A stretch of 64,000 nt of DNA from Flavobacterium sp. (lineage in GTDB: Bacteria; Bacteroidota; Bacteroidia; Flavobacteriales; Flavobacteriaceae): assembly GCA_029946065.1 (NCBI GenBank), contig JAQSDU010000020.1, positions 310,001-374,000 of the forward strand, in the 5' to 3' direction. Every line of letters begins with the position of its first letter. The first letter of the stretch is position 1. The notes under the pieces were generated by a model. The model worked only from the letters and a program-made list of their open reading frames with translations. It ran no database searches and was not told the origin of the DNA. Positions 53,773-62,758 of this stretch are shown here, piece after piece. The position numbers were made by a program, and so were the translations under genes.

Positions 53773-54678
53773 ATGAAAAAGATAGCATTCGCACTAATAG
53801 CAGTTATCGCAACAATGCAGTTGCACGCTCAAAAAGATTTCCAAGGGATGGCAGTTTACGAGTCAAAGACTACAGCTCCAGATGTCAAGCAATTTATGGG
53901 CGGTAGGGAAATTACGCCCGATATGCAGAAAATGATTGACGAAAGAATGAAAAAAATGCTCGAAAAAACTTTCATTCTCAATTTTGATAAAGCTGCTTCG
54001 ATTTACAAAGAAGAAGAGAAACTCGATGCGCCCGGACAAGGCGGAATGGGTGGCGGCAATCGTATGATGATGTCGTTTATGGGTGGCGGCGGCACTTTTT
54101 ATAAGAATGTAAAGGAAAAAAGCTATACCGTTGACCGTGAATTTATGGGAAAAGAATTCCTCGTCAAAGATTCGTTGCAACATCTCGATTGGAAGATGGA
54201 TGCCGAAACCAAGCAAATAGGCGGTTATACTTGTTATAAGGCCACTGCTGTAGTTCCGGTAAATCCAACAGATTATAGGAATATGCGTCCAAAGAAAACA
54301 GAAGAAAAGAAAGACGGTGATAAAAAAGAAGCCCCAAAAAGCGACGATAGAAAAACCAATTTCATGGACAATTTCGAAATGCCCAAAGAAGTTACCGTAA
54401 CTGCATGGTACGCACCGGAAATTCCCGTGAACCAAGGACCGGAAACCTATTGGGGATTACCGGGCTTGATTCTCGAAGTGAATGACGGAAAAACAACCAT
54501 TCTTTGTTCTAAAATTGTACTCAACGCCAAAGAAAAAGCAGAAATCAAAGCGCCTAAAAACGGACAGGTAGTTTCGCAAAAAGAATACGAGAAAATCGTA
54601 CTCGACAAAACCGCCGAAATCAAAGAAATGAACCAAGGTCGCGGAAATGGCGGCAGAAGACCAATAGGTGGTTTCTAA
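53773..54678 (+). CDS. GLPGLI family protein
   Basis: A 301-aa secreted protein: signal peptide (FALIAVIATMQLHAQ), a variable middle with a Gly/Met-rich patch (GQGGMGGGNRMMMSFMGGGG, about residues 94-115), and the naming motif YWGLPGLILEVNDG near residue 236. The conserved GYTCYKATAVV and TAWYAPEIPVNQGPE segments precede it. Family function is unknown, but members usually sit just before an outer-membrane receptor-like gene, as here (168 bp upstream). Confidence 0.92.
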   Translation: MKKIAFALIAVIATMQLHAQKDFQGMAVYESKTTAPDVKQFMGGREITPDMQKMIDERMKKMLEKTFILNFDKAASIYKEEEKLDAPGQGGMGGGNRMMMSFMGGGGTFYKNVKEKSYTVDREFMGKEFLVKDSLQHLDWKMDAETKQIGGYTCYKATAVVPVNPTDYRNMRPKKTEEKKDGDKKEAPKSDDRKTNFMDNFEMPKEVTVTAWYAPEIPVNQGPETYWGLPGLILEVNDGKTTILCSKIVLNAKEKAEIKAPKNGQVVSQKEYEKIVLDKTAEIKEMNQGRGNGGRRPIGGF

Positions 54679-54846
54679 AATTAATCAGAACAACTGATAG
54701 CTTATAAAAAAAGCGTTGCTGAATAATATAAAACATTAAAGAATTAAGGTGCATTAAGAAACCTACCTATGAGGAACTTGAATTTTTAATAGTTCTAAAT
54801 TCTCTTCTTTTTGTTGCATTCCTAAGTTTCAAACAACATTCGATCC

Positions 54847-57588
54847 ATGAATAAAATATTGCTGCTGTTGGCGCTTTTAATCGGCGCAATTGGTTTCTCA
54901 CAAAACATAAAATTCGAAGGTATTATCGAGGATATCGCTAAAAAGCCACTCGAAATGGCCAACGTCATGGCAGTCAATCTCGATACCAAAGCGATGGATG
55001 CTTACGCCATCACGAATGACAAAGGAAAATTCATTCTGAACCTCAATGCAAACGCCAATTACAGCATCCGATTGAGTTTTCTTGGTATGAAAAGCCAAGA
55101 CATCACCATCGTTACGCAAGGCGAAAATATCAAGCGCACGATTACGATGGAAGAAGGCGGAATTGACCTTGAAGGTGTCGAAATTGTTCAGGAAATGCCC
55201 GTTTCCATAAAAGGGGATACCATTATTTATAACGCAGATTCTTTTAAAACCGGAACAGAAAGAAAGTTAGAAGACGTCTTAAAAAAACTGCCCGGCGTAG
55301 AAGTGAATGCCGATGGAGAAATTGAAGTTGAAGGCAAAAAAGTGCAAAAATTGATGGTTGAAGGCAAAGATTTCTTTGACGGCGATACCAAACTAGGGGT
55401 CAAAAATATTCCTGCGGATGCCATTGACAAAGTACAAGTTTTACGCAATTATAGTGAAATAGGGGCGTTAAAAGGACTCGAAAATAACGAAGACAATATT
55501 GCGATGAACATCAAACTTAAGAAAGGCAAGAAGAATTTCTGGTTCGGAGACATGACTGCCGGAATAGGCGTAGGGCATGACGACGGCCGATACGTTGTCA
55601 ATCCGAAATTGTTTTATTATAGTCCGAAATACAGCGTCAACTTGATTGGAAATTTCAACAATATTGGTGAATTGCCATTTACAGCACAAGATTATTTCAA
55701 ATTCACCGGCGGGTTCAGGAATATGATGCAGAAAGGCGGTACAAATTTCAATATTTCAAGCAATGATCTCGGACTTTCGCTGTTGCGAAATAACCGTGCA
55801 AAGGAAATCGAAACTGATTTCGGGGCTACAAATTTCTCTTATAATCCTACAAAAACTTGGACGATCAGTGGATTTGTAATTGGCTCATCAACATTGACCG
55901 ATTTGCAAACGAAAACCCAAACCAGCGTATTGCAGCCGGATTCCGACGAAGTGGCTTCCACAGAAAATCGCAATCAAACGACTCATCAAAGAAGCAATTT
56001 GGGGCTTTTTAAACTAAGCTCAAGTTATAGACCCAACACTAAACTTCAGTTCGATTACGACGGGTTGTTAAAGTTGTCTTCGCAGGATGAAAATAGTAGT
56101 TTGGTCTCTGAGGTTTTTCCAAACACCGCTCAAAACCAAACCGTTGCTACCGAAAGATCGCAAAGTCCGGTTTCGTTTAATCAGAATTTAGGGTTGTATT
56201 ATACAATGGACGACAAAAATGTTTTTGCTTTTGAAGCACAGCATTTATATACCAATGAAGACCCGTTTTATAATCCCAATTTAGGAACGAATCCGTTTCC
56301 TGATGCCGCCGCCGCTGAACTCGGGATTGTTTCGCAGGACAGATTCAATATCAATCAGCAGCGTTTTGTGAAAACCAATAAAATCGATTCGAAACTGGAT
56401 TACTATTATATGCTTACGCCAAAAAGTAATATCAACGTGACATTGGGCAATACAAATTCCCGTCAGAATTTCAATTCTTATATTTTTCAGATCCTGGACA
56501 ACGGAACGCAAAATGATCTGAATGCTGATTTGACTACGAATAATGTGACGTATAGTTTTAACGATTTGTTTTTGGGAATGCATTACAAATTCATTACTGG
56601 AAAATTTACTTTCAATCCGGGTTTTAGCGTGCATAAATTCAATACGTATAACGATCAAAAAAATACGCGCGTACGAGATGATTTTTACAGGTTTCAACCC
56701 GATGTCTATGCCTTATACCAAATCAAAAAATCGGAAACTTTGAGCTATAGTTTTGCTATCACCAGCGATTTTACAGACATCAATCGTTTTGCCGAAAACG
56801 TAACGCTTTCCAACTACAACTCATTGTTTAGTGGCAATAGGAATCTTGAAAATGCTACATTGCAGGTGCATTCGTTAAGGTATTTCAGGTACAATATGTT
56901 TAATTTTACGAATATTTTCGCCAACATCAGTTATACAAGAAGAGTCGATGCGATCAAATTGAATTATTTGTTTATAGGCAACAATCAGGTGTCGACTGCT
57001 GAGAATATCTCGTCTAACTTTCCAGACGAAAGCCTTTCGGGAAGCGCCAATTACGGACGTTCATTCTTTAAATATTACAAAGCATCAATTGGTTTTAACC
57101 TGGCATGGTCAAAGTCAAATAACATACGAAGCAATCTGGCTAATGATTCCTCGGTTATAGAAACGAAAGAGTCTTTTACACACAACTATACCATTAAAGC
57201 GTCGACAAATTTTAAGACGTTGCCGAATCTGGAGATTGGTTATAATATTGGAATCAATACCTATTCTGGAACGACTTTTTATACCGAAAGACCATTTGCA
57301 AGATTGGATTATTATTTTTTCAACAGCCTTGCTTTTGTAGCCGATTACAGTTTTTACCATTATACCAACAACGACGATGCCTTTCCAGTTGATAATGAAT
57401 ATGATTTTTTAGACACCAGTTTGGTTTATCAGAAAAAAGACAGCAAGTGGGAATATAAAATAGGCATCACCAACTTGTTGAACACAACTTCTTTAAACGA
57501 TGACAGCTTTTCGCCGCCGGTCATCAGTTCTTCTCAATATGTGGTGCAGCCGCGTTATATTATTTTTTCGATGAAATATAATCTCTAG
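54847..57588 (+). CDS. TonB-dependent receptor-like outer-membrane protein (GLPGLI partner)
   Basis: A 913-aa outer-membrane protein: signal peptide (LLLLALLIGAIGFSQ), CarboxypepD_reg-like domain (IEDIAKKPLEMANVMAVN), a plug-like domain (YNADSFKTGTERKLEDVLKK, VEGKDFFDGDTKLGVKNIPA, VLRNYSEIGALKG) and a 22-strand-size barrel ending YIIFSMKYNL. There is no TonB box that I can see. The plug VDVQVLR-type region resembles GLPGLI-associated receptors. Presumably imports or assembles something with its GLPGLI partner; the substrate is unknown. Confidence 0.9.
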   Translation: MNKILLLLALLIGAIGFSQNIKFEGIIEDIAKKPLEMANVMAVNLDTKAMDAYAITNDKGKFILNLNANANYSIRLSFLGMKSQDITIVTQGENIKRTITMEEGGIDLEGVEIVQEMPVSIKGDTIIYNADSFKTGTERKLEDVLKKLPGVEVNADGEIEVEGKKVQKLMVEGKDFFDGDTKLGVKNIPADAIDKVQVLRNYSEIGALKGLENNEDNIAMNIKLKKGKKNFWFGDMTAGIGVGHDDGRYVVNPKLFYYSPKYSVNLIGNFNNIGELPFTAQDYFKFTGGFRNMMQKGGTNFNISSNDLGLSLLRNNRAKEIETDFGATNFSYNPTKTWTISGFVIGSSTLTDLQTKTQTSVLQPDSDEVASTENRNQTTHQRSNLGLFKLSSSYRPNTKLQFDYDGLLKLSSQDENSSLVSEVFPNTAQNQTVATERSQSPVSFNQNLGLYYTMDDKNVFAFEAQHLYTNEDPFYNPNLGTNPFPDAAAAELGIVSQDRFNINQQRFVKTNKIDSKLDYYYMLTPKSNINVTLGNTNSRQNFNSYIFQILDNGTQNDLNADLTTNNVTYSFNDLFLGMHYKFITGKFTFNPGFSVHKFNTYNDQKNTRVRDDFYRFQPDVYALYQIKKSETLSYSFAITSDFTDINRFAENVTLSNYNSLFSGNRNLENATLQVHSLRYFRYNMFNFTNIFANISYTRRVDAIKLNYLFIGNNQVSTAENISSNFPDESLSGSANYGRSFFKYYKASIGFNLAWSKSNNIRSNLANDSSVIETKESFTHNYTIKASTNFKTLPNLEIGYNIGINTYSGTTFYTERPFARLDYYFFNSLAFVADYSFYHYTNNDDAFPVDNEYDFLDTSLVYQKKDSKWEYKIGITNLLNTTSLNDDSFSPPVISSSQYVVQPRYIIFSMKYNL

Positions 57589-57596
57589 GTTTTTGT

Positions 57597-57604
57597 TATA
57601 TTTG
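57597..57604 (+). promoter_or_regulatory. Bacteroidota -7 box before the 89-aa membrane protein gene
   Basis: Exact TATATTTG, 16 bp before ATG 57621. No -33 element is evident. Confidence 0.4.
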
Positions 57605-57620
57605 ATAAAAATCAATAAAA

Positions 57621-57890
57621 ATGGAGGTTACTAAAGAAGATAAAATATTTAAGTCGGTTGCGCTTTTATCAATATTTGCTGGAATATTTGTACGCAATTC
57701 CAAACTCGACGACGATTATAAATTAGGCTTTGCCTTTCTAACGATGGTTGTGCTTGGTGTGCTTGGTGTAAGGAAATTCCTAAGAGCTAAAAAAGAAGGA
57801 AAACCACTAACGCCTTTTTATTTGGCGCTTGGATTTGTAATATTGACCGTACTGTTCACACTTTATATGCTTTATCGGATTAAAGAATAG
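57621..57890 (+). CDS. Small membrane protein of unknown function
   Basis: An 89-aa protein with two or three hydrophobic segments (SVALLSIFAGIFV, LGFAFLTMVVLGVLGV, FYLALGFVILTVLFTLYMLY) separated by basic loops. It has a GGAGG-like purine tract before the ATG and an exact -7 box further up. Convergent and abutting with the next gene. No family recognised. Confidence 0.65.
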   Translation: MEVTKEDKIFKSVALLSIFAGIFVRNSKLDDDYKLGFAFLTMVVLGVLGVRKFLRAKKEGKPLTPFYLALGFVILTVLFTLYMLYRIKE

Positions 57891-59261
57891 TTACCAATAG
57901 CATTCATTAGCGCCCTCAGGTTGTATTTTACGAAAGGAAATATACTTATACCACCACTTCGTTTTTGAAAATTCTGACTTGCTGAGGTCGTTAATTACAA
58001 TTGTGTCATTTTTATACACGAGCGTACATGCAAGGTTTTCCCGATTAGGTTTTTTTATCCATTGGCTTGCCAGAAATTTAAACTGTGTAATCGGCAGTCT
58101 AAAACCCTCAAGTTTTGCGGTTTTTAAACGTTCATCAAGTTTAAAAATCAATAAGTTATCTTCTTCTAGATCAAAAATTTTTGTTTTTTTTGTATCGATA
58201 AGCAAATGATTGCTACGACTTTTTTCGGTAATTAAATTGCTGAACATAGTGAGGTTAGAAGAATTTCCAAGACCTACATACGATTTCATTGTCCAGAAAC
58301 TAATCGTCAATATGCAAACCGAAACCGTTTTGATATATTTTTTTTTGAATATAGTTGTTCCGGCAGTATAATTTTTGATGAAAATAAAAAAGAAAATAAG
58401 GTAACCCACGCCAAAAACGGTGCCTGAAATAAAGCCTGATACTACGGAAGACAATTGCAGTTTCATGAACGCTACAAGCAATAGCATATACAAGAGGGCA
58501 AAAAACACATAACATTTTAAAGCCTTGTAGACGATATTTTTCGGAGTGTTGTTGAAGTTAATGATACATCCTAAAATCAAGAATGCTGCAAAAGAACTGA
58601 AATCAGCGAAAACCGTGAGTGAAAGATAAAAGTGGAAACCGATCATTGCAAGTGCCGAATAACGTCGCGTTTTTTTCCAGAATAGTCCAAAAGGCAACGC
58701 CATTTCGATAAAAATGGTCGCATATTGAAAAAAGCTAGAGAGCACAGGTGTTATTTTAAAAGGCCTTCCTGTTAGATTTGCTATAGTCCCACTGTTAATT
58801 TTATTGACGCAACTGACACAAGGATTAAAAAAATCGGTATTGAGTTTGTGAAAACCGGTATAAAAATATACCGATACTACGCAAATTCTGAAAACCCATG
58901 ACACAAGATTGGCATCAATGCGCAGATTGGGGCGCGATAATTTATATAAAAACATTCCTAAAAGAATGCTGTCGGCAAAGAACTCGAGATTAGAATGGTT
59001 GGGTAGAACAGGAAAGTTTTCGGCATAATAACAAAAACTGATAATAATATTCACCATTGTAGCCCACCAAAACCTATAGTTTAGAAATGAAAAAAAGCAC
59101 ATTAAAAACATTATGCACAACAGCGTCGGCGATTGCCAGACAAGCTCTTCAAAATTCATCAGAAGGCTACAGTTAAAAACGACCAGTAGCAAAAGGTAAT
59201 TGGGGTTGCTGATGAAATCACTTTCCAGTTTTGATAAGATGCCGGATAATCTTCTGAACAT
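57891..59261 (-). CDS. HTTM-like polytopic membrane protein
   Basis: A 456-aa protein with about nine to eleven membrane segments. The stretch VVSVYFYTGFHKLNTDFFNP resembles the YxxAGxxKLN motif of HTTM (horizontally transferred transmembrane, vitamin-K-dependent gamma-carboxylase-like) proteins, and ALAMIGFHFYLSLTVFADFSSF the following helix. A soluble C-terminal domain of about 100 residues follows. No carboxylase active-site Lys can be assigned, so enzymatic activity is not claimed. It is downstream of metK but separated from it by a terminator. Confidence 0.72.
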   Translation of the reverse strand: MFRRLSGILSKLESDFISNPNYLLLLVVFNCSLLMNFEELVWQSPTLLCIMFLMCFFSFLNYRFWWATMVNIIISFCYYAENFPVLPNHSNLEFFADSILLGMFLYKLSRPNLRIDANLVSWVFRICVVSVYFYTGFHKLNTDFFNPCVSCVNKINSGTIANLTGRPFKITPVLSSFFQYATIFIEMALPFGLFWKKTRRYSALAMIGFHFYLSLTVFADFSSFAAFLILGCIINFNNTPKNIVYKALKCYVFFALLYMLLLVAFMKLQLSSVVSGFISGTVFGVGYLIFFFIFIKNYTAGTTIFKKKYIKTVSVCILTISFWTMKSYVGLGNSSNLTMFSNLITEKSRSNHLLIDTKKTKIFDLEEDNLLIFKLDERLKTAKLEGFRLPITQFKFLASQWIKKPNRENLACTLVYKNDTIVINDLSKSEFSKTKWWYKYISFRKIQPEGANECYW

Positions 59262-59290
59262 GAATTTCGGATTTGTGAGGTGAAATTAAT

Positions 59291-59329
59291 AAAAAAAAGC
59301 CTGACGGATAAATTCAGTCAGGCTTTTTT
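59291..59329 (-). terminator. Rho-independent terminator after metK
   Basis: Arms GCCTGAC and GTCAGGC, 11-nt loop, with an eight-base A-run on one side and a six-base T-run on the other, so it can act in both directions. It lies 15 bp past the metK stop. Confidence 0.88.
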
Positions 59330-59344
59330 ATTAAGTTTTTGCGG

Positions 59345-60595
59345 TTACAATCCGAATGCCGCTTTAACAGTGTCAACAAAATCAAGTTTTTCCCATGTAA
59401 ACAGTTCTACTGTTACCGTTTTTTCTTCGCCGTTTGGCGCTTTGAAAATTTTTGTTACGGTTTCCGTTTTCCTGCCCATGTGACCGTAAGCTGCGGTTTC
59501 GCTGTATATTGGATTTCTCAGTTTCAATCTTTGTTCGATGAAATAAGGACGCATGTCAAAAATTTCTTCAACTTTTTTGGCGATTTCACCGTTGGTAAGA
59601 TTCACTTTTGAAGTACCATAGGTTTCTACGAAAATCCCCATCGGTTTTGCTACGCCTATAGCATAGGAAACCTGAACCAGAATTTCATCGGCAACACCTG
59701 CAGCTACTAAGTTTTTAGCGATATGACGCGTTGCATAGGCAGCACTTCTGTCCACTTTACTTGGATCTTTTCCAGAAAAAGCACCACCGCCGTGTGCGCC
59801 TTTTCCACCGTATGTATCAACGATGATTTTTCTTCCAGTCAATCCTGTATCGCCATGCGGTCCGCCAATTACAAATTTTCCGGTAGGATTGATGTGGTAT
59901 TGGATTTTGTCGTTAAACAAATGCGCATATTTAGGGTTTTTGGCGATGATCCTTGGAATCAGAATTTCGATTATATCTTTCTTGATTTTAGCTAGCATGG
60001 TTGCTTCTTCATCAAAATCGTCATGCTGTGTAGAAATTACAATAGCATCGATTCTTGAAGGCTTGTTGTTGTCATCATACTCAAGTGTTACTTGGGATTT
60101 TGCATCTGGGCGCAAGTAGGTGATTTCGCTATTTTCTCTTCGTAAATCAGCTAGTTCCTGTAATAATTTATGAGAAAGATTAAGTGCTAATGGCATCAAA
60201 TCCTCTGTTTCATTGGTGGCATAACCAAACATCATACCTTGGTCACCGGCACCTTGCTCTTCTTTGCTGGCGCGGTCAACACCTTGGTTGATGTCTTGCG
60301 ATTGTTCGTGTATGGCTGAAAGTACGCCGCAAGAATTGGCCTCAAACATGTATTCGCTTTTGGTGTAACCGATTTTTCGGATAACATCTCTTGCGATTTG
60401 TTGAACGTCGAGGTAAATTTTTGATTTTACTTCACCGGCAAGTATAACCTGTCCTGTTGTTACTAATGTTTCACAGGCCACTTTTGATTCCGGGTCAAAT
60501 GCCAAGAAATTATCAATTAATGCATCCGAAATTTGATCGGCAACCTTATCAGGATGTCCTTCGCTGACTGACTCTGACGTAAATAAATAAGCCAT
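59345..60595 (-). CDS. metK: S-adenosylmethionine synthetase
   Basis: A 416-aa enzyme making SAM from methionine and ATP. Family motifs: [17 protein letters not shown] (ATP and Mg), [15 protein letters not shown] (hexapeptide), [34 protein letters not shown] (P-loop-like nonapeptide). It carries an upstream leader that fits a SAM-II riboswitch, so the product should repress its own synthesis. Single-gene unit with its own terminator. Confidence 0.98.
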   Translation of the reverse strand: MAYLFTSESVSEGHPDKVADQISDALIDNFLAFDPESKVACETLVTTGQVILAGEVKSKIYLDVQQIARDVIRKIGYTKSEYMFEANSCGVLSAIHEQSQDINQGVDRASKEEQGAGDQGMMFGYATNETEDLMPLALNLSHKLLQELADLRRENSEITYLRPDAKSQVTLEYDDNNKPSRIDAIVISTQHDDFDEEATMLAKIKKDIIEILIPRIIAKNPKYAHLFNDKIQYHINPTGKFVIGGPHGDTGLTGRKIIVDTYGGKGAHGGGAFSGKDPSKVDRSAAYATRHIAKNLVAAGVADEILVQVSYAIGVAKPMGIFVETYGTSKVNLTNGEIAKKVEEIFDMRPYFIEQRLKLRNPIYSETAAYGHMGRKTETVTKIFKAPNGEEKTVTVELFTWEKLDFVDTVKAAFGL

Positions 60596-60668
60596 AATTT
60601 AAAAAATAATTTTAATTAATTTTTTAGAGAAAAATAACAGTTGCAGGCAAGACACTAAAGAAGAATTT

Positions 60669-60716
60669 CTGCTTTAGCATTTTTTAATGAGGTTGCAATC
60701 AGTCAAATTTTTCCTC
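60669..60716 (-). promoter_or_regulatory. SAM-II riboswitch (SAM_alpha class) upstream of metK
   Basis: Read on the minus strand: GAGG (P1 5' arm), a loop containing TTTGACTGATTGCAA, CCTC (P1 3' arm), an A-rich linker, then GCTAAAGCAG. This matches the SAM-II layout (short P1, ATTGCAA before its 3' arm, and GCTAAA after an AT-rich linker). The pseudoknot pair that is CC:GG in the alphaproteobacterial type is CTG:CAG here, a compensated change. It starts about 8 nt after the predicted transcription start and 73 nt before the metK ATG. CTAAAG inside it could instead pair with CTTTAG just downstream (60655-60660). Confidence 0.78.
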
Positions 60717-60730
60717 TTGAATTTAGATTG

Positions 60731-60738
60731 CAAATGTA
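60731..60738 (-). promoter_or_regulatory. Bacteroidota -7 box for the metK leader
   Basis: Exact TACATTTG on the minus strand; predicted start near 60724, just ahead of the riboswitch. Confidence 0.6.
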
Positions 60739-60835
60739 TGAAACCGTTTTTGATTAAAAACATTTATAAATAAGTTTTTTAGTATTGGGTTTTTTTTATA
60801 TTTTTACCCATCAATAATCAATTAATATAAAAATT

Positions 60836-62368
60836 ATGAAAAAACTATTACTTTTAGTTGTTGCTGTAATGAGTGGAGTTGGTGCTTTTGCACAGGGCGC
60901 TACTTGTGCCGCTGCTACAACAGTTACTTCCGGATCTACTTACGTGGTTGCTCCAATCACTACAGGAACTTATGTTAACGGATGTTCTAGTACTACAGCT
61001 ACTAAAGCTGTTTGGTATAAATTTACGGCAGCTGCTTCTGGAATCGTTACTATCGATGCTACTCTTGATGTGAATCCGGTTGGTGTTGCTGCCACTGATG
61101 TGGACACTAGAGTTCATTTGTTTTCAGGAAGTTGTGGAGGTTTGACTTGTGTTTCTTTCAATGATGATGCGGATTTTGCAGGTGATGACTATAGGTCAAA
61201 AATTCAGGATGTAGTTGTTACTGCTGGAACTACTTATTATATTGAGTGGGATAACAAATGGACTTCAGGAACAGTTGGTTTCTCATGGACATTTACTTTT
61301 TCTGCACAAACATGTTTCAAACCAACTGCTTTTACATTTATCGAAGCACCAACTGAAACTACTGCTACTATCGGATGGACTGCACCTGTAAATGGAGCTC
61401 CTTCTGGATACCAAGTTGAATATGGTCCTCAAGGTTTCACACAAGGAACTGGTACTATTTCAAATATAACGGACACTCAAATCGCTTTAGATGGTTTGTC
61501 ACCAAGTTCAGTTTATAGCTTCTATATTAGAACTTTCTGCGGTGGTACTGACTATAGTGTATGGGTAGGACCAATTAGCTTTGCTACAGTATTCCAACCT
61601 GCGGAACCAACTTATACAACAAGTTTTGAAACAACAAATTTAGATTTCATCGGATGGTTTGCTGTAACTTCTGCTGTAGGAGCTGATTGGTTCGTGAATT
61701 CTGGAGGTGTTGGTAGTGCTTTGGTACAAGATGGTGCCTCTTCTATCGTTTCTATTTCAAGTACTACTGATGATTCAGACGGACAAATAATTTCAAGAGG
61801 TGTTAACTTGACGGCTGGATTGCCTTATGTAGTTTCTTTTTATGTTAGAAATTATTTGGGCGCTCCTGATACTGACACTGCAACCGGTAGTATTCAATTA
61901 GATGCATTATTTGATAACGGTACAGATGTTATTACAACCAACTTGATTACAGAATCTGGAATAGCAGATTTAGAGTTTGTATTGAAAACTGCAACTTTCA
62001 CACCAGCTACTACAGGGACTTATTTCTTTTCATTCCTTAATAATTCACCAATAAATGAAGGTACTGCAGCGCACGGTTTAATCGTAGATACTTTCTCTGT
62101 TGCGGCTCCACTTGGCGTTTCAGATGTATTGGCTGGAAAATTCTCAATTTTACCTAACCCTGCAACTAGCTTAATCGCTATTTCGAATACTGAAAACATT
62201 CAGATTCAATCTGTTTCAGTTGTAGATTTGAATGGAAGAACGGTTAAACAAATGAATGTTATCGGTGCTGAAGCAAGAATTAATGTTGCTGACTTGGCTA
62301 CTGGAATGTACATGGTTAATGTGACTACTGATCAAGGAAATGTGGTTAAAAAAATAATGAAAAACTAA
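60836..62368 (+). CDS. Secreted T9SS type A surface protein with FN3 and jelly-roll-like domains
   Basis: A 510-aa exported protein. Signal peptide (LLLLVVAVMSGVGAFAQ), an N-terminal PPC-like beta-sandwich (about 20-160; AVWYKFTAAASGIVTIDATL), an FN3 domain (160-255; SGYQVEYGPQGF, LDGLSPSSVYSFYIRTFC), a choice-of-anchor/adhesin jelly-roll domain (about 260-425; TYTTSFETTNLDF) and a type A sorting domain (FSILPNPATSLIAISN ... GNVVKKIMKN). The strong use of GCT, ACT and GGA codons differs from neighbours and hints at high expression. No catalytic residues seen; probably an adhesin or structural protein. Confidence 0.88.
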   Translation: MKKLLLLVVAVMSGVGAFAQGATCAAATTVTSGSTYVVAPITTGTYVNGCSSTTATKAVWYKFTAAASGIVTIDATLDVNPVGVAATDVDTRVHLFSGSCGGLTCVSFNDDADFAGDDYRSKIQDVVVTAGTTYYIEWDNKWTSGTVGFSWTFTFSAQTCFKPTAFTFIEAPTETTATIGWTAPVNGAPSGYQVEYGPQGFTQGTGTISNITDTQIALDGLSPSSVYSFYIRTFCGGTDYSVWVGPISFATVFQPAEPTYTTSFETTNLDFIGWFAVTSAVGADWFVNSGGVGSALVQDGASSIVSISSTTDDSDGQIISRGVNLTAGLPYVVSFYVRNYLGAPDTDTATGSIQLDALFDNGTDVITTNLITESGIADLEFVLKTATFTPATTGTYFFSFLNNSPINEGTAAHGLIVDTFSVAAPLGVSDVLAGKFSILPNPATSLIAISNTENIQIQSVSVVDLNGRTVKQMNVIGAEARINVADLATGMYMVNVTTDQGNVVKKIMKN

Positions 62369-62386
62369 TATTAATTAGTTGCTTCT

Positions 62387-62416
62387 AAAAGCCTTTCAGT
62401 AATGAAAGGCTTTTTT
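62387..62416 (+). terminator. Rho-independent terminator after the T9SS surface protein gene
   Basis: Arms AAAAGCCTTTCA and TGAAAGGCTTTT, 4-nt loop, six T. It isolates the following metY leader from upstream transcription. Confidence 0.88.
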
Positions 62417-62440
62417 ATTTATGTTAAAATTTCAAAACTG

Positions 62441-62472
62441 TTTGGATAGTCCGAAAATAGTTCAGAAGTTTG
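62441..62472 (+). promoter_or_regulatory. Promoter for the metY leader
   Basis: TTTG at 62441-62444, 20-bp spacer, then GAAGTTTG (one mismatch to TAnnTTTG) at 62465-62472. The predicted transcription start, near 62479, is 16 nt before the first leader ORF. Confidence 0.5.
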
Positions 62473-62494
62473 CTAAACGAAAAATCAACAAAAA

Positions 62495-62563
62495 ATGAAA
62501 TTTATAATTTGCAATATTTGCTGTATGATGTGGACAAATTCCGCAGAGAAAGCTATTGCATAA
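62495..62563 (+). CDS. Leader peptide 1 (22 codons, Cys/Met-rich) of the metY attenuator
   Basis: ATG at 62495, TAA at 62561. The peptide begins MKFIICNICCMMW and then turns to ordinary codons (TNSAEKAIA). Three Cys codons and two Met codons fall within the block 62510-62530, with TGC-TGT-ATG-ATG consecutive. The segment GCAGAG (62543-62548), 12 nt after the last Met codon, is the exact complement of CTCTGC in the 5' arm of the terminator that follows. This is the layout of a ribosome-mediated attenuator, inferred from sequence only. Confidence 0.72.
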   Translation: MKFIICNICCMMWTNSAEKAIA

Positions 62564-62589
62564 TTTTAAATACTTAAAATATACAATTC

Positions 62590-62616
62590 AACCTCTGCCG
62601 ACCGCAGGGGTTTTTT
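62590..62616 (+). terminator. Attenuator terminator 1 of the metY leader
   Basis: A 9-bp stem (AACCTCTGC with GCAGGGGTT, one T:G pair), 5-nt loop, followed by TTTTTT. The 5' arm can pair instead with GCAGAG in leader ORF 1. Confidence 0.8.
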
Positions 62617-62651
62617 ATTTCAAATCAATTCGTAAAATTAAAATTAAAATA

Positions 62652-62735
62652 ATGATCGCAATAGTAAAAATGATGATGTGTTGTATGGCGTGCGTATGCG
62701 CCCGAAACCGATGTTGCCATTTGCGAACGATTTAA
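62652..62735 (+). CDS. Leader peptide 2 (27 codons, Met/Cys-rich) of the metY attenuator
   Basis: ATG at 62652, TAA at 62733. It starts MIAIV and continues KMMMCCMACVC, then ARNRCCHLRTI. Of 27 residues, five are Met (including the start) and six are Cys; three consecutive ATG codons are followed directly by two TGT codons. Such density is far above chance and matches the amino acids made through the downstream metY reaction. It lies between two terminators, 36 nt after the first. Confidence 0.75.
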   Translation: MIAIVKMMMCCMACVCARNRCCHLRTI

Positions 62736-62758
62736 TCCGATTATATATCAGTGTTAAA

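Noticed and set aside
60854..61117. Ser-rich open frame of 87 codons opposite the T9SS surface protein gene
   Set aside because: It is a mirror of the biased Thr/Ala/Gly codons of the real gene. It has no ribosome-binding site, no signal peptide and no family resemblance.
62652..62735. A real metal-binding microprotein encoded by the Cys-rich short ORF
   Set aside because: CC, C, CC clusters could bind metal, but the accompanying Met run, the position between two terminators and the downstream sulphur amino-acid gene fit a leader peptide better.
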